DNA of 64,000 nucleotides from Phoronis australis (taxonomy: Eukaryota; Phoronida; Phoronidae): the NCBI GenBank assembly GCA_002633005.1, contig NMRA01000258.1, forward strand, positions 24,010-88,009. The letters run 5' to 3'. The translations under genes were made by a program, and so were the position numbers. The notes below the pieces were generated by a model that was given only the letters and a program-made list of their open reading frames with translations, ran no database searches and had not been told where the DNA came from. This document shows, in pieces, positions 1 through 12,300 of this stretch. Each line of letters opens with the position of its first letter. The stretch's first letter is position 1.

Positions 1-431
1 CAGCAAACCATGAGCAATTGTTCTTTCTTCTGCTACCATTTACAGTGTCCTGCTACAGCGAGTTCGCATCAAATTTCCGATCAAACCACAAAATTCTTCC
101 CAAAAATCCGCTGCCTGAGTACTGTCAATGTGTTGGTACGGAATTATCCGATGAGTTACGGATGGACGGCAATTGCCAGTTTATCAAGGTAAGTTACAAA
201 TAAGTGTAGAGTTATTGATGTTGTGACCTCCTGTTACAAATCGGTAATTTCTGTTTGGCACATTGACAGTACGCAGCAGCTTTGGAAAGATCTTTGTACT
301 TTGACCGCGAATTTGTTTGGAACTCGCTAGAGCAAGACTCCGCAAATGCTTTCAGAAGAAAGGTTACAATTGCTTATGGTTTATTGAACCCCTGTCTTGC
401 AATGTGTAAATTTATTAAGTTATGTGTTTGA
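1..431 (+). CDS. 3' part of an unrecognised gene, two exons (partial)
   Basis: The frame starting at base 3 is open from the left edge to a strong donor (AAG|GTAAGTTAC) at 188/189. The reading resumes in phase 0 at 270 after a CACATTGACAG acceptor. The second exon encodes YAAALERSLYFDREF and more. It either ends at a weak donor (AAAG|GTTACA, 362) or reads on to TGA at 429-431. The first exon contains a Cys-rich stretch, PEYCQCVG. A hydrophobic run (LFFLLPFTV) near the left edge could be a signal peptide or membrane segment. I do not recognise the family. The matching phases and clean donor argue for a real gene, but the start lies outside the window and the 3' end is ambiguous. Confidence 0.45.
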
Positions 432-3400
432 TATCGATGGCTGAAGTGAAGCACCCGTGTAATTCCTTAAATCCCGAGTGTCATATGTATATAGTGTATT
501 GGATTGGAGTTGAGAATGCCTGTGGTTTCATCCACTAAATAACGCCCGGGCCTGCTTTTCAGTGATTGCCTGTTTCTCTAAATCAGTGACCGCTATATCC
601 TACCAGTGCCTTATGACTTATGTTGGCTATCCTGGCCCATGTCCATGCTTTGAACAATTTGCGTACGAGGAAAACACGCATTTCTAAAGAAGGAATATTC
701 ATCGCTGGCTCTTCACCTGTGCTCTGAGCGGGGAGCCAAAGTCTGACACAGTTGTGATGACAGCATTAATAGTCCCGTGCGAACGAGACCTCATTATGCA
801 GCCATACTGTGTAGTTGAAACACTGGCAAATTTTCAAAATGCAGGAAGCAATTAATTTCATTAATTTAAACGTTATGGTGGTATTCAACTGTAAAAAGGA
901 ACATAGTATGGTTTTCGATTTCTAAAAATGGCATATTGATATACTCTGAGGATTTACAAATGCTGTTCATAATTAACTATTCACATAATTGGTTTATTAT
1001 TAACTAAACTGCATTACGGCAAATAAAAACGACACTCGATGATCAAATTAGATGTCGTTAAGACAGCACTCGATCACCCAGTCATATTTCCCAGAATGTG
1101 CAAAATGACAGTAATCACGTGTTGTAAAGACTAAGACTAGCTTCAAAGTCAATGAAAAATTTTAAGCAATAGATGAGGTGAGTCGGTGAGCGAGAGCTGT
1201 TACTTTTAAGTTTCACTAACAATCAAAATCTGCCACTATTTTGGCACTTCAAACTTAAATATGAAACCAAAAGATATAGCAACCTAGCAAGAAACAAAAC
1301 AAAGTGGACTGCAGTATTAAAAATAAAATGATGAAAACCGATATTAAGCTAATGTTTAAAAACCAACAATCATTTGGGAGGTACTCTCCCTTTGTCAAGA
1401 TGAATCAAAGTTGTTGTGTTTAATTATTTTGCAATATTTAAAATATTTCAAATCCAAACCATCCTTTCGACATTTTAGGCAGGAATGCTGTTCAAATGCC
1501 AGAGAAAACCAATTTCGGTATAGTAACAACCACCACTGTTGAGAAAGTAGTGCTTAGAGCCTTTACCTATCTGTCTCTTTAGCTGAATACTAACAGGGTG
1601 CTGAATAGGCATCATAAAATTTATCCGAGGCTAAAGGGAATCTTGGTGGTCACCAGTGTAAGCGAAAGTTCTACATCTTGAGTAAACAAAATTACTTACT
1701 GGTGTTTGAAAAATAGGTGTTCTACCACTAATCTGAAGATATTTTGTGGAACGAAATATATTGGCTAACATTCACTCTAATATGAAATATAGCATCTCAC
1801 CTGTTGGCTAGTTTCTTTTTTCGCTGATTCTTCAATCCACTGTTCTTCTGCCAGGAGGCTGTGTACGGATCACTCTGCCAGGAGGCTGTGTACGGATCAC
1901 ATCAAATTATGGGAATTGTGATGGTTTTTATTTCGTTATAAGGTTTAGTATTTTAAGACTAGCAAACCAAATTTGAGAACAAACTTTGTAGAGCTCTGCA
2001 AACCTGCCATCATCTCCCAAGAGATGTCGCAAAAATTTTAGGAAATGGCACGCATGCATGTCATGAGCGTACTGTTTTCAAAACTATGTTAGATTTCTTT
2101 GTTACAAAAGGCAAAGAGTTACGCAGGGATATTTCTGACCAGGTTTGGACCTGTGCCCTTGGGCATTCTTGGTGATAAAAAGTGTACATTTTTTAAAAAG
2201 TTGTGCCCATCAGACTTTGTGTAATTAAATAGTAATATAGGAAACAGAAACCCACAGGCAATCAACATAGGAATAGAGTCATGTTTCACCCGACTGGCTG
2301 GAAGTTAACTAGAATCTTGCATTTTTGGAAAAGTGTCGCATTTTAAAAGATGCACCTGGGGCACACTGTTGCAATGTGCACAAAGGCCCAGTTCATGAAT
2401 ATCCCTGATTATGCTACAAAATGATGTTTATTAGACTGGCTGTAATGGGCAAGATAAGTCTTCAGTTGACTACCAGATTTTGCATGCACCCCCACTGGTC
2501 GTTAGCTCTACATGTAGTACATTTATAAGTTTCACAGGGTGACTAGCAGAACTACCTTGGCAGTGTGAATTTTCGAGGTCTATTACTAGTAGTATTGGCG
2601 GTTAACACATATTGGTAAGCTGTATTTTGACAATAGTTCTCATTCATTTTATCTTTTCCCACGAACCTTTGTTTTATTTTGAGGCAGGAAATAATACTTG
2701 CATCAACTTGAGACTTAGTATTATGTATTTTGTAAAGTCTGAACTCATAAATCCAACTTTTACTACTCTGTAGAGGCAAATTGCAGCTGAAGGATTATCC
2801 CGGGCAATCCTCTTTTTTGCTGCCCCAAGGTCAGTCAATTTTTTTCCTGCTCCTCCTCTTTGGTCTTCACTCTAGGTACACAAATTCTTACTATTTTTAC
2901 AAAACGTCAGGGAAAACTGAAGAGCTCAGACTGCACGCTAGTGCTGGACCGCCAATACTAACAAAATTGTGACTGGATTGGAAAAATATTTGCACTTTGA
3001 ATAAAATTACTTCTCTAGTCTTTGTAAATTATGAAGAAGACTTGAAAGCATAAAAAATTACTTTGACTGAACATACGGACAAGTTTTGTTCACCTGTACA
3101 AGACGTCATTTCAAAATTAGGAACAAATATGGCAGCGAGATTGAACTCGGTGGGAGTACGTAGTTTTTACTGGTCTACTTAAATTTAAATGTCATCAATG
3201 AAAGGAGATGAATCTTTGCTGTTATACAGTATTTTTTTTAAATGTTAAACCTTTTAGGGCATCCAAAAGACACTCAATTGAAGCTTAGTTAATCTGTTTT
3301 TAGTTTCACATTAAACGTGTTTTGACATTTCTGAATTATTGCATTTTTGTTGATGGAATCTGGTGCAAGCATCAGCCATCCTCAAACATACCTGTTACCA

Positions 3401-4559
3401 TGGTGAGCTCTTTGCAGATGGCAATGTAACATCATAAAGTGATTTCTATTTTCAGTTGTCATAGTCACTTGTTTGCAAAGTTATTAAAGGAAGTCATCAG
3501 CCTCACAATCAATTGAATTTCATTAAATTTTGTTACTTTTGTGCTTAGTATAGTTTGGTTCGTTGAAATAGGACTGTATTTTTTGTTTGACAGCTTAATA
3601 CAGACTCACTCATGCTTAATGTGCTTGAGTTATGGGAGACACTGGAAAATTCGAAATATAAATAGCTTGCTTTGGAGCATCTTGTCTCAGGTATGGTGGA
3701 TAGGTCTCAAGTGAAACTTTCGTCATTATGCTCCAGCTCTGGGGGGTGAGTAGTGGGACTCGGCTTACAGCTGTGTCATTATCAGTTTGACAGTGCTAGC
3801 AAGGGGAGAAAGTTGACAAACCAATGTATACATAGTCCAGTTGTCCATTGTCCGTCTTCATCTGATAAGCGCTCACGTAATTCAGCAGTTTATGTTGCAA
3901 ATAGCGCTCCTGACGCAAACCGATATTTAAAATGTTTTATTTCCAAGCAGCGTTCAATAAATGTCATGAAGAAGATGTTTTTTTTGTGAATTACTATCAC
4001 TAAATAACTTCAAACGAAGAAAAAGGTTTGACTTTCAGAGAAATTAAGACTTAACTTTCAACTGCTGATTTCTTTGTGTGACTGCAAGCTCTTACCTGCT
4101 TACTACCTTTGTGTGCCAACACGCTGGGCTTGTTTGTCAAGTTTTATCGTGATTTTAGATCAGATTGTGATGCTAGAAATTTCTTGATTTAAAACAATGT
4201 TACGTTCCATTACCCTGGACTGATAATATCAGTCAAGGGATAATGGTACCTAACATTGTTCGAGTCATTGATTTACGGGGTATCTCCTTTCATGACTAAC
4301 TTAACTCCAGTATGAGCAGACCGTTGATGTACTCTGCAAATTTAATTGAATCATTCATATCATCTTCGGTAAGTTAATGGCATCAAAGTAAACAGTGGGT
4401 GACATTGTCATTATTGAAGTACTTGCAAGGTAGTGCTGATGCATCCCGTACACGCTAATATTTTTTAATGTGACAATTTGAGAACATTTACATTATGCTA
4501 ATTTATGGAGACCTTCTTTGGCACCCAGTAATAAAATCATGTCCAGTAGTGCATAGGCA
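432..4559. other. non-coding stretch, no gene seen
   Basis: AT-rich sequence with only short, stop-limited ORFs and no recognisable domain or splice-consistent exon series. The one clear structure is a perfect 27-bp tandem duplication at 1847-1900. Short ORFs near 2552-2972 and 3753-3989 have no coding features. Confidence 0.6.
1847..1900. repeat. 27-bp tandem duplication (two copies)
   Basis: The unit TCTGCCAGGAGGCTGTGTAC plus seven bases occurs twice head to tail with no mismatch (1847-1873, 1874-1900). This suggests a recent slippage or duplication event. Confidence 0.9.
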
Positions 4560-7435
4560 GGGAGGAAGATTGGTTCAGAATAAAATGTGTTTCTTTGTTT
4601 GCACGCTACAGTTTGCAATTCTTATTCCATCAACGCGAAATTGAAACGCAACATGTATAGATCTCGTGAATGGCTCAAAGCATGTTGCTTTTGAAATCGG
4701 ATACAAGATGTCGCTGTGGTGGCTATTTTTCCCTTATTTCATTTGCGAAGCTATGGCTGTGATGTTTCTGGTCATATTTTTCTGATTTTTCTTTTTGTGG
4801 ATACATCGTCCCAAGAGCTGTTGCACTGAAATGTTGCATTTGTTTTTTCTAGTTTTTACGGTTCTTCAGTTATTCGAGGTTTTCTGAGGATTGGTCTCCA
4901 AATATATGAGTTATATGTCTTCGGAATCCTTTGTATCGTAATCCCTGTCTGAAATTTCTTATTATGACATGGATAAATCTTTTCAAGCACTATCAATGTT
5001 GTGAACCAGTTTCTGCTACGACTTACTGTTCTCGCGATATTCAAGATTTACTGCTCAGATGACTGCTCTTTCAATTGACCAGTGCTTAATTTAATAGAGC
5101 ACTTTGTTAGCCAATCACATTTGTTCTAGAAATCTCATTTTTCGTCTGATCAACACGAAATTTTCATATAGAGTTTACTTAGTCAGAAGCGCGAGGACTG
5201 TTGTTCTTGGGTGAAATCGCATACAAGATGGCACTGTGACAGCCATTTTTGGAACTATATTTGCAGAGCTCTATATCCGCGATCCTTTGATCGAACTTCA
5301 AATTTGGTATTTATAAATAGATACCCTTCCGGGATGTACGTTAGTGTAATAAGATAAGGGTCATGATTGTTTATGTTCTTGGTTTCATCATCAATCTCAT
5401 TTTTAAATTGTTAGGATTGTTCTAAATCTCCTCGACACCCTACGACCCATGACCCCCACGACCCATGACCCACAATTCCCTCGACGCATGATCTGCAGCA
5501 ATACTATCTCTGCGCATTTTACTCATTTCATAATTTTATTACTTCGCTGAGTGACTTTCCCATAAGACATATTACTACTTGAATCTGCTCTGGCTCGAGA
5601 CTGCTGGTTGAAAACAGAAAGCGGTTTAAAGGAGAATGCCACCCAATTTAATTAATCTTTTTTGCCTCGCATACGGTCGATCTTACCTTGCCAAGAGATG
5701 TCGCGTTAACCTGTGAGGAAGGTGAGAAACGACGCTAGGGACGTCAGTGGTTCATATGCAGAGTGAATGCCGCTATGTTGCGGTGCATCGTTCCTTGTCC
5801 GAACTAAGCAGCTGCAATGAAAGTGGGTATATCGTTTTTTTTTACTTCCTCGAGAGTCCGAAGTGCCCCTTGGTAGTGAAGAATGAAATGTACGCTGTAA
5901 ATAGCAAGTATGAGGTCGTGAAACATCTCCGTGTCTGTGGCCTGCAGACGTCTGCACAGTGCCTGACGAATGCTGGCTTACCAAATAACTCAATACGTTC
6001 CGTTGTCTGAGTTTGTTCACGGCGCCTCTCTGGTATTTCTTCATCACTGTATTCCTGTTCGAATTGATAGCCTGTAAATCTTATTAACAATCCACCTGCG
6101 AAGTCGGGACTGATGAGTTCTAGCTCGTGAAGTCGGGATTGCGAGTTGCCATGTTGGCGTTTATTCAGGCTGAGCGTTCTGTTTCGAAATGAATTATTCT
6201 CACCCTTACCGTACTTATATAAAACTGAAACAAAGTCTGTCTCATTAGATGCAATTTGTAATGCCTTTGGAGTGTTCGTAAGTGTAAATGATTTGAGAAG
6301 CCAGCAATGACTAAATCACTGCGTACGGCTTTAGGTACCGCAATAAAGCTAATTAACGGGACACTGAAGCCGTGTGAGTTCATGCTAATTTAGTGTTTGC
6401 TGGCAGAAACTGTTGTAAAACAGCTCGATTTCCATCCCACGGCTAGGTGTTAGGGGAATCTTTATTTACATTTACATTACTCAAATAATGATTGTCAATG
6501 TATAACTTCTGCCTTGACGGTGCCTGTGGCCAAAGCGGAACCTGAATTCGCGGCCCCCGACGCAGATTTGCACGTTTCGTGGTAATTCACCAACATAATC
6601 ACGTGCACATTACTTTGGCTCACTAGTATAGTATTTTCTTGACTGGAAGTTTAGTTTCCACTGAACTTTGGCTGGTTTAGGGTCTGATCAGTTTCCGAGC
6701 CACTGGCCGGGATATGACGAGTCAATCCGGCCCGGCCGAGACGGGCCTGATCGGGCTCCGAGCCACTGGCCAGGATAACAAACGTTTTGTGTTTAGAACT
6801 CAAAAAATCTAAACAACACAGATCTAGGTTCTCCTGTCTGTATCTCAAGGAAAATACTTCAAAATTTTCTCCGAACAGACCCCAAACTCCTGCTACGGAC
6901 CTTATTGGCCTGCCAAACTTTGTAGGCTACGGTGTGTCCAAATACCAATAAATCCGTAAGAGCAAAATAAAACAACACGTTTTTATAAGAACTCGGTGTA
7001 TTTTTAAGGGTTTTACATCGAAGTTTGATGATTTATTGGTGCTAAACGATGACTTCAAGTGATAAGCTGACGCCAGTAACCCGTGTTGTGAACTGCTGAA
7101 CAGACTGCGTGTGAAACCGATGACGTCATTGGATAATTTCAACACCTCCGTTTGCCGTCAGGTGTCAGGTAACGCAACCGTACGTGTCGTTATGGAGTAG
7201 AACTACTCGATCTAAATTGATACAAATTAGGTTGTTTTTGGGTGGCATGCTCCTTTAAGAACATGATCTGAAATGGTAGACTATGAATGTGTGGTTCGAG
7301 GGGGTCATGTGAGTGGGTCGAGGAGGTCGTAAGTCGAGGGGGTCATGAGTGGAGGGGTCGTGAGTCAAGGGGGTTTTAGAACAATCCAAATTTTTTATTT
7401 ATTTCACCAAGTGTCGCTCTTCAGAACGCCTTTAT
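4560..7435 (+). repeat. non-coding interspersed repeat, copy 1, split by a ~2 kb insertion
   Basis: 4560-5412 resembles 34260-35600: shared phrases such as TCTCGTGAATGGCTC, ACAAGATGGC and TGTGACAG..ATTTTT. The family's 3' end (TTTCACCAAGTGTCGCTCTTC) appears only at 7397-7435, after a 2 kb TIR element. Other copies of this 3' end are at 27842, 32045 and 35606. The copy is therefore one old repeat interrupted by a younger transposon. No protein-coding capacity is seen, and the class of the repeat is unknown to me. Confidence 0.6.
5413..7394. mobile_element. ~2.0 kb DNA-transposon-like element with imperfect terminal inverted repeats
   Basis: The left end reads TAGGATTGTTCTAAATCTCC followed by several ACGACCC/CTCGAC motifs (5430-5480). 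The right end (7290-7394) is its reverse complement: GTCGAGG and GGTCGTGAG motifs followed by TTTTAGAACAATCCAAA. The element separates two halves of an older repeat, which supports its boundaries. Inside are overlapping minus-strand ORFs at 5706-6090, one beginning MLIRFTGYQFEQEYSDEEIP. They resemble no transposase I can name, so the element is probably non-autonomous or decayed. Confidence 0.6.
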
Positions 7436-9250
7436 TATGCACCCACATAAATATTTATAATTATGTGGACGCATTATGCCATCATCTCCGTCCGTCCGGA
7501 ATCTGCTGCTCTATCTCCAAAACGCCTTAACGTATGTTCATGAAATCTTGCCCATGTGTTTCTTTTGTGGATGGGATGGTGGTTCTCAACAGATTTTCAT
7601 AAAATTTTGAATATGGGCATCTATTGGTGAGATGACCCTATCCTCCTGTTTTTGGGTGGAATTGAGGTATTTCGCACCACCTAGTGGCCATTTTTTCTGT
7701 TTTCAAATCTCGTTTTTGACATCCACCCCTCTATCAACCAAATCATCCTAGGGATGGTTTTGAAAATTGGCCATATTATATGTTATCAGTGTGAAGAGGA
7801 CGTTTGATGATGGCGACTGAATACTGCAGTGCCTCCTAGTGGTAGTTTTGTTTTGTTTTGCCCCCATAGCTGTATCTCCTAAACCCACTGCAGGTTCAAA
7901 GATAAAAACATATGACGAGGAATTTCAGGCGGATCCAACGACACTTCCTACAAGTGGCAATTTCATTTTATTCTGTTTTCCTTTGTTTTTCTGAATTTCC
8001 TTGACAGATTTTTATGAAATATGACATGTTCCCGTTTTTAGATGGATTGTACTTTTTGCGCCATCTAGTGGCCATTTTTATGATACAAATAAATAACCCT
8101 AAAAGCAATGCATTCGTGGGCGCATTTCAATGCTCCGCGTTGCTGTTGTTCTGAGTGTTTGCCGTGATATCTACTGTACCATAGTCACTTAATGTATGCT
8201 TGAAACAGCTGTGTTGCCCTCTGTTGCCACTATTTGCATCCGCTGCTGTATCTTTCTTTGGCAAGCTTTTCCCTAAGAAGGTGGCAGTAAAGGACAACGA
8301 CTTTTGGACAGACCTGGCGACTGATTGCTAGTGATAGTTTAATTTTGTTATGTTTGCCTGACTGCGTATATTTTCAGAGTTCCTTGACAGCTTCTCATGA
8401 AATTTGGCAAATAGACTAAATCTTTCTCAGGCAATGTTTTCTAATAGTGAAGCGGATTTAACATAATCTCAGCCACATTGTGGCCATTTTCATTTATATA
8501 CTAGTCTTTTGGTGTCTGCTTTTCTATCTGCCAAATCCTTGCAGCAATGGTTGTGAAAATTGGCAGGCCTGTTTTTGGTGTTAAGTCCACTACTGATGTT
8601 GATTTTTGGACAGCCTGGATTACTGTGGTGCCCTCTAGTGCCATTTTTTGTTTTTTGCATCATCAGTTGTATCTCCTTAAACTCTTACAGGATCCTTGCG
8701 AAATTTGGAAAAGTGTCTATAAACGTGAGAATGGATGATGATGATTTTTAGGCAGATCGGACTACCGCGTGCCCCCTAGTAGCAATTTTATTTTACCTGT
8801 CCATCTTTAGAGTTCTTCAGCAGGGTTCCATTTAGCAGATAGCTTTTTATTTAGGAGACAACAATGCCTATGTATATTAAGACATAATAGATGAATATTG
8901 TATTCTGTGCCATTAAGTGACCATATGTATTATTTTCATGTCTGTTTTTGTGGCCGGGTTCTCTAGCTGCCAGCCGTACTCAAGTGATCATGAAGAAAAT
9001 TAGCAAAACTTTTCCTTTCTTACAACACCACAACAGATTTCAGATGAGTGTGTCTGCAGTTGCATCTCTAGTAGCAATTTAGTTTTTTTTTTTTACATTT
9101 CCTAAACCCATCTTAATGAAATTTGGCAAATGTGTTTCTATAAATTTGGCAACAGATGGCAGTTAAGTTATTTTGGATAGGTCAAGACTCGTAATGTGTT
9201 TCATAAGTGGCAATAAGCGTCTGCATCTTTGGTTGGTGGATGTAGTTAGA
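7435..9250 (+). repeat. degenerate repeat with ~300-bp internal subunits
   Basis: The stretch begins with TGCACCCACATAA. It then repeats a loose cassette: 'gtatctcc(t)aaa', 'tgaaatttggcaaatgtg', then 'gcgccatctagtggcca' and variants (7590-7700, 7830-7930, 7990-8080, 8390-8490, 8540-8650, 8690-8790, 9100-9140). A reverse-oriented relative lies at 40480-41010 and ends in TGCACCCAAGTGGGTGCA. No ORF is conserved across subunits. This looks like an ancient non-coding dispersed element of unknown class. Confidence 0.55.
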
Positions 9251-9916
9251 TGAAAGTTGGGTGAATTAAACATTTATTGTAATCTATTTTGCCCAGGGTA
9301 AGGCCTCAAATCTTTGGGCCAATATTATACATATTACTTAAACTAAAGTTCCGTCTAGATATAAACTTTTGGACCAGCGCAACTGACATCGAGCAAATTG
9401 ATTGGTGTCTAAAAGCAGGCATTTGCACACACACAACTCACTAACTGTGGCAAGACGGAAGTTGTAGGCTAGAGAGTGGAACGCACATGCGCAGGTTTAC
9501 AAATAGCTAGAGTAGCAGAGAGAGACAGAGAACCAGTAAGTAGGTCATTGCTCAAGCGCAGTAGAAATGATCCTTGCCGCTTTGTCCCAGTTTTGCGTTT
9601 AGACAATTGACACGAGCAAGATGATCGAGCACAAATTACTCTACCTCAGAAACGGGTGGCAAAAGTTGTCACCCCGGTGTCAATTTGCTCCTTGTCAATA
9701 ACATTTACACACATACTTGTGCTGGAACATCTTATTCAGTGTCAGCTGAACTGTGTCAACTTTTGTAGTGTAAACGGCTGAAACTCCAAATTTAATATTT
9801 AGTCATCAGTCTCAAAAACACTGTTAGGATTTTTAATATAAAGGCCTATTTTTGCGTAATGTAACAAAGGTGAATATGACTTCCGTTTTTTACAGAGGTA
9901 CCTTACGTTTTGCGAA

Positions 9917-10150
9917 GGCAGTGTGGCCTGGTTGAAAAGTGCCCGCTTTCTTTACTCGAGGTCGTGGGTTCAAGTCCCACCAGGTCACACTGCTAAACCC
10001 TTGAGCCAGGTTTCTAGCTCCTCAGCTCGGTTTTAACCATATATTAATAAAGCATAAAAATATTTCCGGGTGATCAGTGCAATGGGCCCACATGCGAGGC
10101 TTTCGCATGTCTGGTACGTGTATCAGACCACCTGCAATTATTTTTTTTTA
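9917..10150 (+). mobile_element. tRNA-derived SINE
   Basis: The head (9920-9995) looks like a tRNA gene. A-box-like TGGCCTGGTTGAAAAGTGC is followed by B-box GGTTCAAGTCCCACC. The flanks GTGTGGCCTGG and CCAGGTCACAC pair like an acceptor stem. A non-tRNA body follows (GGTGATCAGTGCAATGGGCC.. CCACATGCGAG ... GTATCAGACCACCTG) and ends in a T/A-rich tail. The body recurs in diverged form at 39880-39970, which is why I call a SINE and not a tRNA gene. Confidence 0.75.
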
Positions 10151-10679
10151 CGTTTTGCGAGTTGATTTGTCATAGAAACCAAACGAAAAGACTAATCGAA
10201 AATTCCTAACATCGTTTTTAAGGTAACTGGTGAAGTTTTCATTTAAAGTTTCATTTAAACCGACAGAGGGGTTATCTTGCTATGAATCTAGTAATTTTCT
10301 TAAAAATTAATTTTTGACTTAAAAAAGGTTTTATGTAAAAATATTAATGGTACATTAATACAAACATTCAAAAAGTATTTTCATATTTCCTAATCGGTTT
10401 TCTTTCAGAAAATATATACTTCTACCAGTTGACAAAGCTTAGTTTTTTGATGGGGAGTTAGAATAGAGGCCACTAAATAAGGTTGGAGATAACCTTAAAG
10501 ATATTGAAATGAATACCAATGAGTATGTTTGTGTATACAAAATAATATACTCTACTTAATATGAGGGTTGCGCATGAATTCAAGTTTGACCTCATGAGAG
10601 AATTTAAGTGACGATTTTATGATTGTTTGTGAAACACTGAGGCACACAGTTGTTAGGAAGGCAACAGAGCTCATTAGTT

Positions 10680-10783
10680 GACTTGTTGGAGGTGGGTTAG
10701 TCTGGTGCATCTACTATATAGGGCCGTCCCTGACTCGTTGGAGGTGGGTTAGTCTGGTGCGTCTACTATATAGGGCCGTCCCT
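10680..10783. repeat. 52-bp tandem duplication
   Basis: Two adjacent copies (10680-10731, 10732-10783) of a unit containing GTTGGAGGTGGGTTAGTCTG and ACTATATAGGGCCGTCCCT. They differ at two positions. Confidence 0.9.
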
Positions 10784-10932
10784 GATTACACACCAACCCT
10801 CGAATCTCGCTGTATTTACCCACAATGCCGTCAACATCTGTCAGGCACATTTGCTACCTCATTTTCGTATCATTCGAGTTTTACATGTTATTTGTTGTTG
10901 TCTGATTCTTTATAATTGTTTTCTCGGTTGCA

Positions 10933-11202
10933 TTGCAATATTGTACTCGGCATTTGCCAAAAATGTGTTACTGCTGTCCAGATGTGATGTGCAACTTCGA
11001 CGTGAGAAAGTTTGGTAAACTAGACAAATACCCGTGGATGCGTGATGTGAAATTCTTCGTTTTCCCGACATCAATGAGAAACACAAAAATATGCCTGACT
11101 TCCAAAACGAGGTCACACACTTTCTTATCTCCAGGACAAAGGAAAGTTTTACCGCAATGTAATTCGGGACAGCCCTGTTGGCTTATAGTGTGTTCTGTGT
11201 AG
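10933..11202 (+). pseudogene. possible remnant of a THAP-like zinc-finger/transposon ORF
   Basis: An 89-codon ORF contains MCYCCPDVMCNFDVRKFG, then KYPWMRDVKFFVFPTS. The Cys spacing followed by a 'FF-FP-S' turn recalls the N-terminal zinc-binding part of THAP-type DNA-binding domains found in P-element-like transposases. The later W and Cys/HF elements are not visible, so the call is weak. A diverged THAP exon 7.7 kb downstream makes a transposon origin plausible. Confidence 0.3.
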
Positions 11203-11261
11203 CAAACTTGCATTCAATATTCCCAGACCAGGCTATGTATTTTATTCATATACCCGGTATT

Positions 11262-11455
11262 TACATTATGTATGTGCGTGTGTGTGTATATGTGTATGTA
11301 TATACGTAGTAGTACTAGTATGTTGTATTTATTATAGTGACAAGTACAATTAAATAAAACAGTTATAGGTATAACATTCGTAAGAAATATCATATGTATG
11401 CATGTATGTATGCAATCTATGTATGTGTGTATGTATTTACATATATGTGTATGGG
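11262..11455. repeat. TATG/TG-rich microsatellite
   Basis: Two runs of TATG, GTGT and ATGT repeats (11262-11315 and 11392-11452) separated by AT-rich sequence. Confidence 0.85.
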
Positions 11456-12039
11456 AAGCTAATGGAATTACCTTTATCTCTTATAACAATAAACAAGAAA
11501 ATTATTATGTATGAAGCTGATGATAAACATCAGCAAAGGTGTAAAATGCAACATTTTTATTGCTCTCATCTCATGTAAATATAAAACACAATATAACCAA
11601 AACATACACGGTAAGACAACGTGTTGAGACTTGTATCAAGGGTAAAAATGTTCTGAATTCAGTATAAATTAAAGTGTCCATTTTGCCGTTTATACAATCA
11701 TTTCATAAACAACAGACTTTGGGTCATTTGCCAGCATACAGTTAAGTTACATACCCTCTCCACTAAAATATGTTTTCTGGTAAATTGGTAAATCTGGTAT
11801 ATGCAGAATACTCTAAACACAGTGTAGATGCAATTTATTGAGCAACGATGAATTACTGGTTTTTCCGTGATGTCAAATGCTTCTTATCTGAAGAATGCAC
11901 AATGTAAGTAAGTCCAATTTAATAACCATTCGAAGGTTTAAAGGAATATGTTGAAATAATACCAAACCTGGCTTTTGCCTATTTAACAATACTAAAAACA
12001 ACTTTACTGTCCAGTTCTCTGAGACAAAATACTGGTTTA

Positions 12040-12300
12040 ATGCTCGTAACCATCAACAATCCTCAAAAGTTTGGAGAAAAAATTCCTTTCAAAGTCTGCT
12101 AACTGGGCAAACATGACCTGTAGTATGCTTTTAGTGAATTGCAGGCAACTGTGGGAAAAGTCACCACCCACCAAAGACCATAATGTCAAATTTGTGGAAA
12201 AAGGGGAGTTTTTAGATTGACGCCTATGATGCAGGCGACAGAACGAGGATTGGTTGAAATCATTGAAATTGGGTTTAGTATCCTTTTAAGCATAGCAATG
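12040..12300. repeat. dispersed repeat related to 21775-22165
   Basis: The block around TGTGGGAAAAGTCACCACCC and GACCATAATGTC (12150-12190) and the flank GTCCAGTTCTCTGAGACAAA (12010) recur at 21778-21815. In inverted form they recur at 21980-22160 (TATGGTCCTTGGTGGGTGGA, GAGAACTGGATGGGAAAG). It is probably a foldback or MITE-type element of which this is a partial copy. Confidence 0.5.

Noticed and set aside
9920-9995. Functional tRNA gene
   Set aside because: A and B boxes are present, but the cloverleaf is imperfect and a SINE body follows that recurs elsewhere.
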